A DNA stretch of 64,000 bases. Origin: Enterobacter cloacae complex sp. R_G8. GTDB taxonomy: Bacteria > Pseudomonadota > Gammaproteobacteria > Enterobacterales > Enterobacteriaceae. The translations under genes and the position numbers were made by a program. Shown here piece by piece: positions 1-7,168 of this stretch (the stretch's first letter is position 1; each line of letters opens with the position of its first letter). The notes under the pieces are model-generated. The model had not been told where the DNA came from and did no database searches. It saw nothing but the letters and a program-made list of their open reading frames with translations. The stretch lies in the NCBI RefSeq assembly GCF_024599795.1, contig NZ_CP102246.1, positions 1,364,001 to 1,428,000 of the forward strand. Reading direction: 5' to 3'.

Positions 1-2587
1 CGTCTCCGGCATCGTCGGTGACGGTTGCCAGCGTCGCGACCGGCGGTGGGGTGGTATCAACGGTAAAGGTAAATCCACCGGATATCGGGCTGGTGTTACC
101 GGCGACGTCGGTGGCGATCGCGGTCAGGGTATGCGTGCCGTCGCCAACCGGTGTGGTGGGCGTAAAGGTCCATGCGCCGCTGTTACCGACTACCGCCGTG
201 CCGATATCGACGCCATCCAGACGGATGGTGATCGTTGAGCCGGGTTCGCCGGTACCGTTGAGCGTCGGCGTTGCGTCATTAGTGGTTTCGTTGACATCCA
301 GCGGGCCGGTGCGCCCAGGCACATTATCCACAAGCTGGGTGATGGCGGGCGCATCAGGCGCCGTTCCATCAATGGTAATGGTCCAGGCATTTGATACGTT
401 ACCGTTGCTTGATGTCGCCGTCAGTACATGGGCACCTTCGGCCAGCGGGGTGGATGGCGTAAAGGTCCACTGGCCGGATGATGGAACAACAACCGTGCCG
501 AGGACGTCGCCGCCGCTATGGATGGTGATGGTCGAGCCGGGCTCCGCCGTGCCGTTCAGGGTAGGGGTGCGGTCATTGGTGATCCCATTCTGGCTGATGG
601 GGCCTGTGACGCCGGGTTCATCATCCACCACAGAGAGGATATCCGGTGTCGTGTCCGGTGCGGTGAGGGTCGCCGCTGGACTCTGGTTGCCCGCCGCGTC
701 AGTGGCTACCACCGAAAGCTGCTCGCCGTTTGTTTGGGCAGGCGAAAGGGTCGCAACAAAGTTACCGTTGCCGTCAGTGGTGGCGCGGCCAATCACGTCG
801 CCGTTGCTGTTGGTGATGACGATTTTGCTGCCTGGCTCGGCGGTGCCGGTAACCTGGGTTCCCACCGGGTTAATGGCAATAACGGGCAGCGCCGGTGGCG
901 TGGTATCCACGGTAAAGTTCACCGGCTGCGATTCTGCGCTCTGGTTACCCGCCGCATCGGTTTGTTTAATGGTGATCGAGTGCGGGCCTTCCGCGAGCGG
1001 GTTGTCTGGCCGGAGGCTCCAGGTGCCGTTGGGCAGTACGGTGGTTTTCCCTATCAGCACGCCGTTGTCATAGACCAGGATTGTGCCGCCAGGCTCTCCT
1101 CGTCCCGCCAGAAGTGGTTCAGAGGAGTCGGTGAACTGGCCAGCGGTAATCGCCCCTTTAATGGCCCCGGTCTCATCGCTCAGTACAATCGCCGTTGGCG
1201 CTGCCGGAGGGGTGAGATCCACGGTGAGGGTGAAGACCGGAGAGGCTGGCCCGGTGTTGCCGGCGGCATCGGTTGCCCGAACGGTAAACTGGTGGGTGCT
1301 TTCACCAAGATTGACCGGTGGGGTGAAGGACCATGTGCCGTTACTGGACACCACCGCAGTGCCAATAGCGACAGAGCCATCGTAAATGGTTACGGTGGAG
1401 CCGGCTTCTGCGGTACCCGAGAGCTGAGGACGCGGATCGTTAGTGCTGCCCCCGCTGTTTACCGTCCCTTTACCGGGGTCAATATCGTCCGTTGCGCTGG
1501 TGATGGTTGGGGCTCCGGGCGCAACCGTATCGACAACAAAACTGACGGCTGCGGATGCCGGGCTGGTATTGCCTGCCGCGTCGGTCGCGGTTGTGGTAAT
1601 GGTGTGGCTGCCGTTGGCAAGATCGGTGGTGGGGGTAAAGCTCCAGCTACCTTTGGCATCTACCTGGGTGGTGCCAATCGGCTTGCCGTTATCGTAAAAG
1701 GTGATGGTGCTGCCTGGCTCGCCGATGCCGCTGAAGGTCGGGCGGGGATCATCGGTACGCTCGCCGTTTTCCAGCGGGCCAGCCTTACTGCCGACATCGT
1801 CATTCACCAGCAGAATATCTGGAGCATCCGGGACGGTGATGTCCGGTGCGGTCACGGTTGTGCCCGGACTGGTATTCCCCGAGGGATCCGTTGCGGTGGC
1901 GGTGATTTGTTCGCCGTTGGTCAGCGGCGTGCCCAGGTCGATGGTGAATTTACCGTCGCTGCCGGTTTTGCCGGTGCCGATGACGTTGCCGTCGGCGTCT
2001 TTCAGCGTGATGGTACTGCCAGGCTCGGCGGTACCGGAGACGGTTTTACCATCCGGCGAGAACTGAAGGCCGGACGGCGCATTCGGCGGAGTGGTATCCG
2101 GATCGGAAGGGTTTGTCGGCGTGCCGGGGTTGCTGCCGTTGTCATCATCGTCATCCCCACCGCCGCCGCCTCCGGTGCTTGCCGCCGCCGCGATGCCACC
2201 AGCGGCGACAATGCCACCCAGTACCCACGGCCAAATGGCGGCGCCACCGGCATCACTGCCGGATGCGGCAAGCAGGACGTCCGTGGAGGCGATGGATTCA
2301 TAGGTGGCGGCCCCGGCGGGATCCTGAATCCACCATAGCGCCCCTTCGCTGTCCTGCAGGACCAGTTGGCTCGCCCCCTGAGCATCGGTGACGTAGAAAT
2401 TTTTAATGGTAATCACCTCGCCGGAGTGGAGCGTGATCACCAGATCGTTACCGCTGCGGGCGAAATCGGCGACATTGGCTCGCTCAACCTTAAGCTCAAC
2501 GATAGAGGTGTGGCTCAGCGTAACCTGGGTGCCTTCTGATGTGGTTTCAACGCCCGTAAGTTTCGATATAACAGAGATTTGGCTCAT
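1..2587 (-). CDS. bapA: Large BapA-type Ig-repeat biofilm adhesin, N-terminal 862 codons (runs off the window)
   Basis: Reading from an ATG at 2587 leftwards the frame is open to base 1, so only the N-terminal part is present. A GGAG ribosome site lies about 10 bases before the start. The first 130 residues (MSQISVISKLTGVETTSEGT...) resemble the BapA prefix domain. Next come a Gly/Ala-rich hydrophobic stretch, a run of six Gly and five Asp, and then Ig-like repeats of about 85-105 residues, each opening near a D-T-T-P-P-like motif and containing G-x-A-E-P-G-S-T-I-T. About eight repeats start near 2085, 1840, 1515, 1205, 905, 640, 370 and 50. In Salmonella, BapA is a surface protein exported by a type I system encoded beside it; those exporter genes would lie outside this window. 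Salmonella bapA also lies near ssrA-smpB, which fits. Family assignment is firm; total length is unknown. Confidence 0.85.
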   Translation of the reverse strand, partial: MSQISVISKLTGVETTSEGTQVTLSHTSIVELKVERANVADFARSGNDLVITLHSGEVITIKNFYVTDAQGASQLVLQDSEGALWWIQDPAGAATYESIASTDVLLAASGSDAGGAAIWPWVLGGIVAAGGIAAAASTGGGGGGDDDDDNGSNPGTPTNPSDPDTTPPNAPSGLQFSPDGKTVSGTAEPGSTITLKDADGNVIGTGKTGSDGKFTIDLGTPLTNGEQITATATDPSGNTSPGTTVTAPDITVPDAPDILLVNDDVGSKAGPLENGERTDDPRPTFSGIGEPGSTITFYDNGKPIGTTQVDAKGSWSFTPTTDLANGSHTITTTATDAAGNTSPASAAVSFVVDTVAPGAPTITSATDDIDPGKGTVNSGGSTNDPRPQLSGTAEAGSTVTIYDGSVAIGTAVVSSNGTWSFTPPVNLGESTHQFTVRATDAAGNTGPASPVFTLTVDLTPPAAPTAIVLSDETGAIKGAITAGQFTDSSEPLLAGRGEPGGTILVYDNGVLIGKTTVLPNGTWSLRPDNPLAEGPHSITIKQTDAAGNQSAESQPVNFTVDTTPPALPVIAINPVGTQVTGTAEPGSKIVITNSNGDVIGRATTDGNGNFVATLSPAQTNGEQLSVVATDAAGNQSPAATLTAPDTTPDILSVVDDEPGVTGPISQNGITNDRTPTLNGTAEPGSTITIHSGGDVLGTVVVPSSGQWTFTPSTPLAEGAHVLTATSSNGNVSNAWTITIDGTAPDAPAITQLVDNVPGRTGPLDVNETTNDATPTLNGTGEPGSTITIRLDGVDIGTAVVGNSGAWTFTPTTPVGDGTHTLTAIATDVAGNTSPISGGFTFTVDTTPPPVATLATVTDDAGD

Positions 2588-3350
2588 TTAGTGATGACTC
2601 CAGCAGAGTTGTCGTTAACGGCGAGCAAGACGAGCCATCTCTGTGAAGGGTAAAGCGCGCCCCCGGCGGAGTGACTGTTATTTAAACAGTACTAACCGTA
2701 TTTTTTTCAGCGCGAACGATGCCCGCCAGAATAGAGAGTGGCAACATCAGAGCGGATCTATTTATTTAAGAAAAATTATCAACAATGTGATTTTGTCTTT
2801 TATATAACCTTGTAATTAATAGAGGAATTAATCCGGGACGGTATGAAAATGATATAGTCAGAAAAGTCTGGATATGCAAATTAAGCTTCTGTAAATACGG
2901 ATGGAGAATGTGATGTAGGTATTGGTTTATAGATGATGAATAGAGTTTTTGGTGTATAACTATTTGTTTTAAATGGATTGTTTTGATTTTGAAGAACGTG
3001 ATTTTTAAGCGTCAATAATGCTGATAAAAAATTGGTAGGTGAATTTTGTTATCTTATTTCAACGGGTGTTGTTTATGGCGGCTTAATTGCGGTTTAAGAT
3101 AGGGTAACGTTTTTGATGTAAGATATATTATATTTTTACAGGGTTTAAAAATATTCTTTTATATGCGTCATTTTCTGCTAATGAGAAAAATAATTCCAGG
3201 ACGGGAGGGTTGTAAAATAACCACATTTATATTGCTAAGAAATACGCCACAGGCATGATTTTGTTGCTGTAAAAAAAATCAGCGGGAGAGTGAATAAAAA
3301 GCGCCGCCCACGCGTTTACTCACGTAATCTCTCATACCCAGGAGCGTTGT
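2588..3350. promoter_or_regulatory. AT-rich divergent intergenic region between bapA and the TPR gene
   Basis: About 760 bases with no convincing ORF. The middle (about 2750-3250) is much richer in A and T than its neighbours, with many TATAAT-like words, so no single promoter can be chosen. It must hold the promoters of the adhesin (leftwards) and of the TPR/sigma cluster (rightwards). Base composition of this kind is what H-NS typically binds, but H-NS control is inference only. Confidence 0.5.
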
Positions 3351-3878
3351 ATGAACACCCCCTCTCTTCGTCTGATCCCGGTGCTACTTTTTTCACTGTA
3401 CGCGCCGCTGGCGTTGGCCATGGGCGATAATAGTACCGAGAGCAAAACACCCGACTGTCCTTCCGGACAGGTGTATGACAGCGCAACCCAGAAATGCGTG
3501 CCCGACAAGAGCAGCAGCCTCAGCGATAAGGACAAAACTGACTATGCGTATCATCTCGCTAAAAAAGGCGAGTACCAGGCGGCGCTGAATCTTCTTGATT
3601 CGCTGAAAAACGGCAATACCGCGGAAGCATGGAATTATCGCGGGTATGCCACCCGTAAACTTGGCCGCACGGACGAAGGGATTGGTTATTACCAGCGTGC
3701 GCTCGCTATCGCCCCCGATTATGCGCAAGCCCGGGAGTATCTCGGCGAGGCGTGGATGGTGAAAGGACGGCCCGATCTGGCAAAAGAGCAGTTGAAGGTG
3801 ATTGCCGGTATTTGCGGCCAGACCTGCGAGGAGTACCGCGATCTGCAGGCCGCCATTAACGGGCAACCGGGATCCTGA
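3351..3878 (+). CDS. Secreted tetratricopeptide-repeat protein, first gene of the ECF sigma cluster
   Basis: 175 residues. Residues 1-23 form a Sec signal peptide ending A-L-A before M-G-D. A short Cys-containing segment follows (CPSGQVYD...KCVPDK), then two TPR-like helical pairs (about 66-150; Y-x-x-A-L-N-L-L-D and the classic Y-Y-Q-R-A-L-A-I-A-P-D-Y-A-Q-A). The C-terminal tail has C-G-Q-T-C. The four cysteines suggest disulfides in the periplasm. AGGAG lies 8 bases before the ATG. The next gene, a sigma factor, begins within a few bases of its stop, so the two are probably co-transcribed and it may sense or scaffold the signal for that sigma factor (inference). No named homologue recognised. 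Confidence 0.8.
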   Translation: MNTPSLRLIPVLLFSLYAPLALAMGDNSTESKTPDCPSGQVYDSATQKCVPDKSSSLSDKDKTDYAYHLAKKGEYQAALNLLDSLKNGNTAEAWNYRGYATRKLGRTDEGIGYYQRALAIAPDYAQAREYLGEAWMVKGRPDLAKEQLKVIAGICGQTCEEYRDLQAAINGQPGS

Positions 3879-3885
3879 CGTTCTC

Positions 3886-4416
3886 GTGGAGGGAAAACAT
3901 ATCGCTACCAGTGAGGTTCGCCAGCAGTTAGCCGCGCATCTGTCGCGCCTCTGGCGCTATGGGCTGGTGTTGTCGCGAAACCGGGATATCGCTGAAGAGC
4001 TGGTTCAGTCCACCTGCGTACGTGCGCTGGAAAAGAGCCGTCAGTACACCCCTGGCACGCGTATCGACAGGTGGCTGTTCGCGATCCTGCACTCCATCTG
4101 GATCTCCGAGTTGCGGGCGCGGCACGTCCGTCAGGGGCAGGGATTTGTCGCCAGTGATGAACTTATCGCTCCGGACACCCGTGAACAGGATGAGACGCGT
4201 CTGCACTACCTGAAGGTGATGCAGCGCGTCAATGCGCTCCCCGAAGCCCAGCGCAACACCGTTTTTTTGGTTTATGTCGAAGGCTTTACCTATCAGGAAG
4301 CAGCGGACACCCTGGCGGTGCCGGTTGGTACCGTGATGAGCCGTCTGGCAACGGCGCGGGCGACGCTGGCAAAGTCGAATGACGCACCGCCCCCGGCGAA
4401 GGAGAAACGCTCTTGA
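3886..4416 (+). CDS. ECF-type RNA polymerase sigma factor
   Basis: About 176 residues. A sigma-2-like part (W-R-Y-G-L-V-L-S-R-N-R-D-I-A-E-E-L-V-Q, then the region around R-W-L-F-A-I-L-H-S-I-W) is followed by a sigma-4 helix-turn-helix (L-P-E-A-Q-R-N-T-V-F-L-V then Y-Q-E-A-A-D-T-L-A-V-P-V-G-T-V-M-S-R-L). This is the layout of extracytoplasmic-function sigma factors. The start is uncertain: ATG at 3802 (overlapping the TPR gene by 77 bases), GTG at 3886, or a non-standard ATC at 3901 that stands 7 bases after a strong GGAGGG. GTG 3886 is chosen as the first standard start after the upstream stop. Its stop overlaps the anti-sigma start by three bases. Confidence 0.8.
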   Translation: MEGKHIATSEVRQQLAAHLSRLWRYGLVLSRNRDIAEELVQSTCVRALEKSRQYTPGTRIDRWLFAILHSIWISELRARHVRQGQGFVASDELIAPDTREQDETRLHYLKVMQRVNALPEAQRNTVFLVYVEGFTYQEAADTLAVPVGTVMSRLATARATLAKSNDAPPPAKEKRS

Positions 4417-5201
4417 ACGCGCACCGTTTTACACCGCCCTATAATGACGAGGCTATCGTGGCATGGATAGATGGCGAGATGTCTCCTGCCGACGCACAGC
4501 AATTTGCCGCCCGGCTCAAAAGCGATGCCCGGCTCTCAGCGCGCACTGCTGAGCTGATGAAAAGCAACCAGGACTATGCCCGGGCGTTTACCGCCATGCT
4601 GGACGACGCTCCGCTGGCGAAGATGCAGGCCCGGCTGGATGCCCTTCCCGAACCGCCATCCGTCACGTCAGCGGGGGTGAGCAGACGAGCTCTGATTGCG
4701 GCGTCGCTCAGTTTTCTGCTGGTGGGCGCAGGAGTCGGGCGCTGGCTGAGCCCGGCCACCGGCGCTGTGGATGAGAATGCCCATATTCGCGACCTCGAAG
4801 CACAATACATGTCCCTTTACAGTGCCGAGACGCTGCTGGATATGGACAGCGCTCTGCCTGTGCTTCAACGCGGGCTGCAGCGGGCAGCACAGGATATTGG
4901 CCTGCAGCTGCAGGCATCACAGCTTATCCTGCGCGGGGCTGAGCTTAAGATGGTGCGTATGCTGCGCTATGAAACCACCTCGATTGCACAAATCGCCTGG
5001 ATCCATGCCGACTTCGGCCCGATGGCGCTTTGCATCTCCCCGACAGGACAGGCGACGACGGCCGCGCTTCAACAGGAGCAACGGCACGATATGAACCTGG
5101 CGTGGTGGCATCACGCGGGGTATCAGTTTGTCCTGATTGGCCGCAATCCGCCGTCGCAGTTGCAAATAAACGCTGAGCAACTGCAACGCCAGCTGTCATA
5201 A
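4413..5201 (+). CDS. Membrane-anchored anti-sigma factor
   Basis: 262 residues from a TTG start whose last two bases are the first two of the sigma-factor stop (TTGA), preceded by AAGGAG; such coupling fixes a 1:1 ratio typical of sigma/anti-sigma pairs. The N-terminus (D-E-A-I-V-A-W-I-D-G-E-M-S-P-A-D-A) is a classic anti-sigma domain opening. One transmembrane helix lies at about 93-111 (R-R-A-L-I-A-A-S-L-S-F-L-L-V-G-A-G-V-G-R). The remaining 150 residues would be periplasmic and lack a recognised domain. It presumably sequesters the upstream ECF factor until an envelope or redox signal arrives (known for the family). Its 3' end overlaps the convergent YceI-like gene by six bases. Confidence 0.8.
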   Translation: MNAHRFTPPYNDEAIVAWIDGEMSPADAQQFAARLKSDARLSARTAELMKSNQDYARAFTAMLDDAPLAKMQARLDALPEPPSVTSAGVSRRALIAASLSFLLVGAGVGRWLSPATGAVDENAHIRDLEAQYMSLYSAETLLDMDSALPVLQRGLQRAAQDIGLQLQASQLILRGAELKMVRMLRYETTSIAQIAWIHADFGPMALCISPTGQATTAALQQEQRHDMNLAWWHHAGYQFVLIGRNPPSQLQINAEQLQRQLS

Positions 5202-5753
5202 CGACGGAACCGCGCTGGCCTGGATCGCAATGGCGATGGCAATGCGATCATCAACGACCAGCGCAAATTTATCCATGCCGTAGGCGGCACGGGAGATAGT
5301 CGTTGTGGCATCCAGCGTGAGGAGGTGCGCGTGCGCATCCTTGACGACGGCCTCCAGAATCACTGGCCGGGAAAGGGCTCTGACGGTCAGCGTGCCAAAT
5401 ACCCTGTACCGTCCCGATCCCTGAGCGACCACGCGAGAGCTGGTAAAATCGATGGTGGGATAGCGCTCAGCTTCAAAGAACATATCGCTTTTCAACTGCC
5501 AGGTGAGCAGGCTGTTTGAGGCCACAAGGGTCGCTACCGGGACGGTGACGTGAATACGATCGTCAAGGTCATTATCCGGGTTAAGGGTAACGTCACCCGT
5601 GACGCCGCTGAATCTGGCCCACGAGAGGATGCCACCGAAAGCATGCCACGATAGCCGGATGGCGGTGTTGTCGGTGTCGATGGTATAGCGCTGTGGGGCG
5701 GCCAAAGCCCACGGGCAGACTAAAACAAGCAGTATTGCCAGGCGTCGTAGCAT
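5196..5753 (-). CDS. YceI-family periplasmic lipid-binding-like protein
   Basis: 185 residues with a signal peptide (cleavage after A-L-A, residue 18-19). The mature part begins Q-R-Y-T-I-D-T-D-N-T and carries the YceI pattern: F-S-G-V-T-G-D-V-T-L-N-P, then L-K-S-D-M-F-F-E-A-E-R-Y-P-T-I-D-F-T-S, then G-T-L-T-V-R. Members form a lipocalin-like barrel that binds long isoprenoids or similar amphiphiles. It lies tail-to-tail with the anti-sigma gene. A perfect 8-bp inverted repeat (AGGGTGGC/GCCACCCT) just upstream of its start (about 5768-5797) may be a regulatory hairpin. It could be a target of the neighbouring ECF sigma factor, but no promoter match can be shown. Confidence 0.8.
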   Translation of the reverse strand: MLRRLAILLVLVCPWALAAPQRYTIDTDNTAIRLSWHAFGGILSWARFSGVTGDVTLNPDNDLDDRIHVTVPVATLVASNSLLTWQLKSDMFFEAERYPTIDFTSSRVVAQGSGRYRVFGTLTVRALSRPVILEAVVKDAHAHLLTLDATTTISRAAYGMDKFALVVDDRIAIAIAIQASAVPSL

Positions 5754-5820
5754 TTCAGGATCTCTTTTAGGGTGGCAGGGAGTAAACGCGCCACCCTGAA
5801 GATCTATTCGGCGTTATGCG

Positions 5821-5892
5821 TCAGGTTGTTTTCACGATATTCACCGAGATTTCAACGCCGTGGCTTTCTGGTGCGATTTCTACGTGGTTCAT
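5821..5892 (-). CDS. Candidate 23-residue small protein
   Basis: An ATG at 5892 opens a 23-codon frame (MNHVEIAPESHGVEISVNI + VKTT) ending in TGA. It is preceded by an unusually strong ribosome site, AGGGGGGA, seven bases upstream. The peptide is acidic-to-neutral and not hydrophobic, so it is not a membrane peptide. It stands upstream of the YceI-like gene on the same strand, separated by a hairpin, so it could be a leader ORF. Only the ribosome site and start support it; no homologue recognised. Confidence 0.35.
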   Translation of the reverse strand: MNHVEIAPESHGVEISVNIVKTT

Positions 5893-5944
5893 GATAGGTC
5901 CCCCCTGTAACAAGTTTAGTCTTCAGGAGGTTGAGCGGAGGGGA

Positions 5945-5971
5945 ATAAAAAAGGCCGCGTGTGCGGCCTTT
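5945..5971 (-). terminator. Rho-independent terminator of the LEA-like gene
   Basis: Perfect 9-bp stem (AAAGGCCGC / GCGGCCTTT) with a four-base loop, followed on the minus strand by a run of T, eight bases after the stop codon of the repeat protein. Confidence 0.85.
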
Positions 5972-5979
5972 CGAAGGGA

Positions 5980-6369
5980 TTACTCAGTGACTTTCTTTTC
6001 CAGCTCGTTGGCGCCTTCTTTGGCTTTGTTCCAGCCTTTCTCGGTGCCTTCTTTGGTGGCATTCCAGCCTTTCTCAGCGCCTTCTTTGGTGGCATTCCAC
6101 CCTTTTTCAGTGCCTTCTTTGGTTTTATGCCACGCTTTCTGGGAGTCTTCGCTGACCTTGCTGCCAAAGCTTTCGCTTTTACCTTCCGCAGCATGTTTCT
6201 GTTTCAGCTTCAGCTCTTCACCTTTGTTCTGCTCTTCGTGCAGTTTTTGCTTCGCCTCGTTGGCGTTAGCCTTCGCCGCGGCGACGGTATCATCAGTTGC
6301 ATGTGTGGTCGCAGCAAATACTGGAGAAGCCAGCAGAACGGCAGATAAAGCGATAATTGTTTTTTTCAT
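5980..6369 (-). CDS. Periplasmic protein with LEA-like 11-residue repeats
   Basis: 129 residues: a signal peptide (cleavage at V-F-A-A, about 20), a very charged Ala/Lys/Glu middle (K-A-N-A-N-E-A-K-Q-K-L-H-E-E-Q) and, from about residue 80, four tandem 11-mers of the form W-x-x-[TA]-K-E-G-[TA]-E-K-G, ending E-L-E-K-K-V-T-E. The repeat is also visible in the DNA as nearly identical 33-base units. Group-3 LEA (desiccation or stress) proteins use such 11-mers, which suggests a disordered-to-helical stress protectant in the periplasm; this is inference from the repeat alone. It has its own terminator and probably its own promoter in 6370-6490. No enzymatic motif. Confidence 0.75.
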   Translation of the reverse strand: MKKTIIALSAVLLASPVFAATTHATDDTVAAAKANANEAKQKLHEEQNKGEELKLKQKHAAEGKSESFGSKVSEDSQKAWHKTKEGTEKGWNATKEGAEKGWNATKEGTEKGWNKAKEGANELEKKVTE

Positions 6370-6494
6370 AATATCCTCATTTAACGTTATCGGTTATGAG
6401 CGTGATTCAGCATGTCACAGACGAAGCGGGGTGGCTTTAGGAAAAAACTGTAATGAGATCAACGTACCTAAACGTAGGGTCAATGGATTGAGGA

Positions 6495-6578
6495 TTATCC
6501 AAACGATAAAAAGCCTGTTTCAGCGAGGGCGGCGAGGGTCAGGAGAATAAAGAGAATGACGACGATGGGTCTGTACAT
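6495..6578 (-). CDS. Candidate 27-residue single-pass membrane protein
   Basis: The ATG at 6578 is preceded by AAGGA at a spacing of eight bases. The product MYRPIVVILFILLTLAALA followed by ETGFLSFG is almost entirely a hydrophobic helix of about 18 residues with a positively charged N-terminus and a short tail, the layout of known enterobacterial small membrane proteins (such as YoaJ or YohP, which it resembles in form only). It is too short for ordinary gene finders. Coding function is inference from the ribosome site and composition. Confidence 0.5.
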   Translation of the reverse strand: MYRPIVVILFILLTLAALAETGFLSFG

Positions 6579-6696
6579 GTTTGGGTTCCTTCCGGGTTGA
6601 GCGGCTATTCCATAGCGCTGGGGGGAGTGCTTTTTAATTTTTCATAGGGGAGGGACGGTGTCGTTGATGTTTGTCAATGTGATGGGGAAATAAGAA

Positions 6697-6762
6697 TACA
6701 GAATAACGCCGGGATTGCGCTGTATGGGCGTTCAGGATTTTATCCGAGGGAGATTTTGGTGG
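6697..6762 (-). repeat. Degenerate copy of the ssrA downstream/terminator region (possible left island end)
   Basis: Read in the same orientation as 17721-17808, this stretch shares TTCAGGA-TT-ATC, then CGA-GGAGA-TTTTGGTGG, and on its left side the GCGCAA...CCC...GCG pattern of the ssrA terminator, with an internal gap of about 20 bases. A 6-bp stem (AACGCC/GGCGTT, 6705-6732) is retained. It lies just beyond the stop of the DUF7079-like gene. It probably marks the far end of the DNA inserted behind ssrA. The match is partial, so moderate confidence. Confidence 0.5.
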
Positions 6763-6780
6763 GGGGAATTTAAAGACTTC

Positions 6781-7167
6781 TTACAAGCCTTTATCCAGCT
6801 CAGCGGATAGCCTGTTAAGTTCGTTACTGATATGTTTGCGCCGTTGTTTTAACAGTACCCGGGCCGGAATGATGCGCTCGATAATTGTCGGCTTTCTGTT
6901 CAAATACGCTGTCACAAGCCGTGTGATGTCTTCCTCTGACCAACCGTCCATCACCGGCGTTGGGTTGTACAGCAGATTAGCCTGTAGGGCAGGGGCGACT
7001 TCCTCATCCACAATTCTGAAGATCGCTTCCCGGTTTAATCCGGATCTCTTCAGCACCTCCGCCATCCATTGATAGTCATAGTCCTGGAGTTCGCGCCCGG
7101 TAAAAAGTTCTGATAAGGCGTGCCAGACGGGGACGCGGGCGATCAGCTGGGTTTCAGTCAAATGCAT
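6781..7167 (-). CDS. DUF7079-like small protein, possible immunity or accessory gene
   Basis: 128 residues from ATG 7167, chosen because GGGAGA sits eight bases before it; an earlier in-frame start at 7194 lies inside the upstream gene. The sequence H-L-T-E-T-Q-L-I-A-R-V-P-V-W-H-A-L-S-E-L-F-T is the opening seen in the DUF7079 family as I remember it. It is mostly helical with a basic C-terminus. The start lies one base after the stop of the putative toxin, so the genes are co-translated. In that position it could be an immunity protein or chaperone of the toxin; function is not known. Confidence 0.65.
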   Translation of the reverse strand: MHLTETQLIARVPVWHALSELFTGRELQDYDYQWMAEVLKRSGLNREAIFRIVDEEVAPALQANLLYNPTPVMDGWSEEDITRLVTAYLNRKPTIIERIIPARVLLKQRRKHISNELNRLSAELDKGL

Positions 7168-7168
7168 A

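Noticed and set aside
18..2338. Long plus-strand frames across the left edge, including a 606-codon one
   Set aside because: They are mirror frames of the GC-rich Ig-repeat adhesin on the minus strand, which is open from 2587 to the window edge and has a proper start and domain pattern.
5980..6200. Tandem 33-base repeats as a possible CRISPR array
   Set aside because: Units are contiguous without unique spacers and encode an 11-residue protein repeat in frame.
5816..6550. 244-codon plus-strand frame over the LEA-like gene
   Set aside because: Its repeats (L-A-L-F-Q-P-F-S-V-P-S) are the antisense of the 33-base repeats; the minus frame has a signal peptide, ribosome site and terminator.
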